In this document: in pieces, positions 63,557 through 64,000 of the stretch
Layout of the letters: every line of letters starts with the position of its first letter
How positions within the stretch are numbered: position 1 is the stretch's first letter
Assembly (NCBI RefSeq): GCF_900188255.1
Contig: NZ_FZNS01000006.1
Coordinates: 186,001 to 250,000 of the forward strand
Reading direction: 5' to 3'
DNA: 64,000 nucleotides
Origin: Hymenobacter mucosus
GTDB taxonomy: Bacteria > Bacteroidota > Bacteroidia > Cytophagales > Hymenobacteraceae
The notes under the pieces: model-generated
Told to the model about the DNA's origin: nothing
The model's input: only the letters and a program-made list of their open reading frames with translations
Databases searched by the model: none
Position numbers and translations under genes: made by a program

Positions 63557-63916
63557 CTAGTAGAAAGCATCTTTGAAATGCTCAATGTGTAGTCCTTGCT
63601 TAGTCGTAATTAGCGCAAGAATATCAAAGCGGATATCACCGGTCCAATTCAGTTCATACTGCACTTGGTCGGCAGCTAGCCGGAAGAGCTGCTGTTTACG
63701 AGCAGTAACGAATTCTTCTGGATGCCCAAAGCGAGTAGAAGACCGAGCTTTTACCTCCACAAAAACTAACAGCTGCTCGCTGAGCCGCATAATCAGATCT
63801 ACTTCAGCCCGTTGGTATCGGTAGTTGCGATGCACAACTGTGTACCCTTGTGCGAGCAGGTAGGCAAGGGCAGCTTCTTCTCCAATGTGGCCAAGAGCGT
63901 GCGAGGCAGTAGACAT
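63557..63916 (-). CDS. YraN family (UPF0102) putative endonuclease-fold protein
   Basis: 119 residues with the family core: GHIGEEAALAYLLAQGYTVV, then RAEVDLIMRLSEQLLVFVEV and KARSSTRFG. The GxxGE, ExDLI and VEVKxR elements form the active-site cluster of the restriction-endonuclease-like fold. YraN proteins are nearly universal but their substrate is not established. The start is the ATG at 63916. Bases 63917-64000 hold only its upstream region. Confidence 0.9.
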   Translation of the reverse strand: MSTASHALGHIGEEAALAYLLAQGYTVVHRNYRYQRAEVDLIMRLSEQLLVFVEVKARSSTRFGHPEEFVTARKQQLFRLAADQVQYELNWTGDIRFDILALITTKQGLHIEHFKDAFY

Positions 63917-64000
63917 AGATAGAAGGAAAGAGGCTAAAATAAGCTCAGCAGTACACTGTATGAGCGAAGGTGTAACAGCGTCTTGGTGTAGTATGCTTAT

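Overview
The window looks like a chromosomal stretch from a member of the Hymenobacteraceae (Bacteroidota), most likely Hymenobacter or a close relative. The grounds are a C-terminal type IX secretion sorting domain, several TonB-dependent receptors with carboxypeptidase-like N-termini, DUF4249 lipoproteins, GIN-domain and LemA/TPM proteins, a YpdA-type bacillithiol reductase, weak or absent Shine-Dalgarno sequences, moderately high GC with unusually many CTAG tetranucleotides, and compound palindromic intergenic repeats. No rRNA, tRNA, CRISPR array, prophage or recognisable insertion sequence was seen. The genus is inferred from family content, not from a marker gene.

Layout. 1-9.3 kb: end of a T9SS-secreted protein, a KAS III-like enzyme, small envelope proteins, an M13 metallopeptidase lipoprotein, an ArfB-type ribosome rescue factor and an MgtE magnesium transporter. 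9.6-17.6 kb: a cyanophycinase-like peptidase, a FadL-type porin paired with an SGNH-hydrolase lipoprotein behind a palindromic operator candidate, YpdA and DNA polymerase I. 17.7-26.8 kb: a DUF1684 protein and a minus-strand operon (secreted protein, STN-type TonB-dependent receptor, two DUF4249 lipoproteins, an MG2/plug protein). The two DUF4249 genes share a 225-bp block with no differences. 27-31.6 kb: a DEDDh exonuclease, the LemA-TPM-TPM operon, a sugar nucleotidyltransferase and a DUF4272 protein.

31.8-44.3 kb is the most unusual part. All genes lie on the plus strand and encode a von Willebrand A-like lipoprotein, a small three-helix membrane protein, a tubulin-like GTPase, a giant protein with an actin/Hsp70-type ATPase domain, a membrane-anchored coiled-coil protein, a small overlapping ORF, a MotA/ExbB/ZorA-like channel subunit with a long coiled-coil tail, and a MotB/OmpA-like partner that keeps the membrane aspartate. 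Two AT-richer small genes and several palindromic repeats interrupt it. The set looks like an envelope-spanning, ion-driven machine coupled to two cytoskeletal-type NTPases. I know of no described system with this composition; it resembles Zorya only in the MotAB-like pair.

44.4-50.5 kb: prolyl oligopeptidase, a small lipoprotein, a GNAT acetyltransferase, small conserved proteins and an MFS transporter. 50.6-57.9 kb is a probable metal-handling cluster: a CDF efflux pump with a His-rich N-terminus, two TonB-dependent receptors, a lipoprotein and a small His-containing secreted protein. 57.9-64 kb: a sparse region, a STAS/SpoIIAA-like protein with a paralogue near 6.7 kb, HtpG, a polytopic membrane protein, a MORN-like lipoprotein and YraN.
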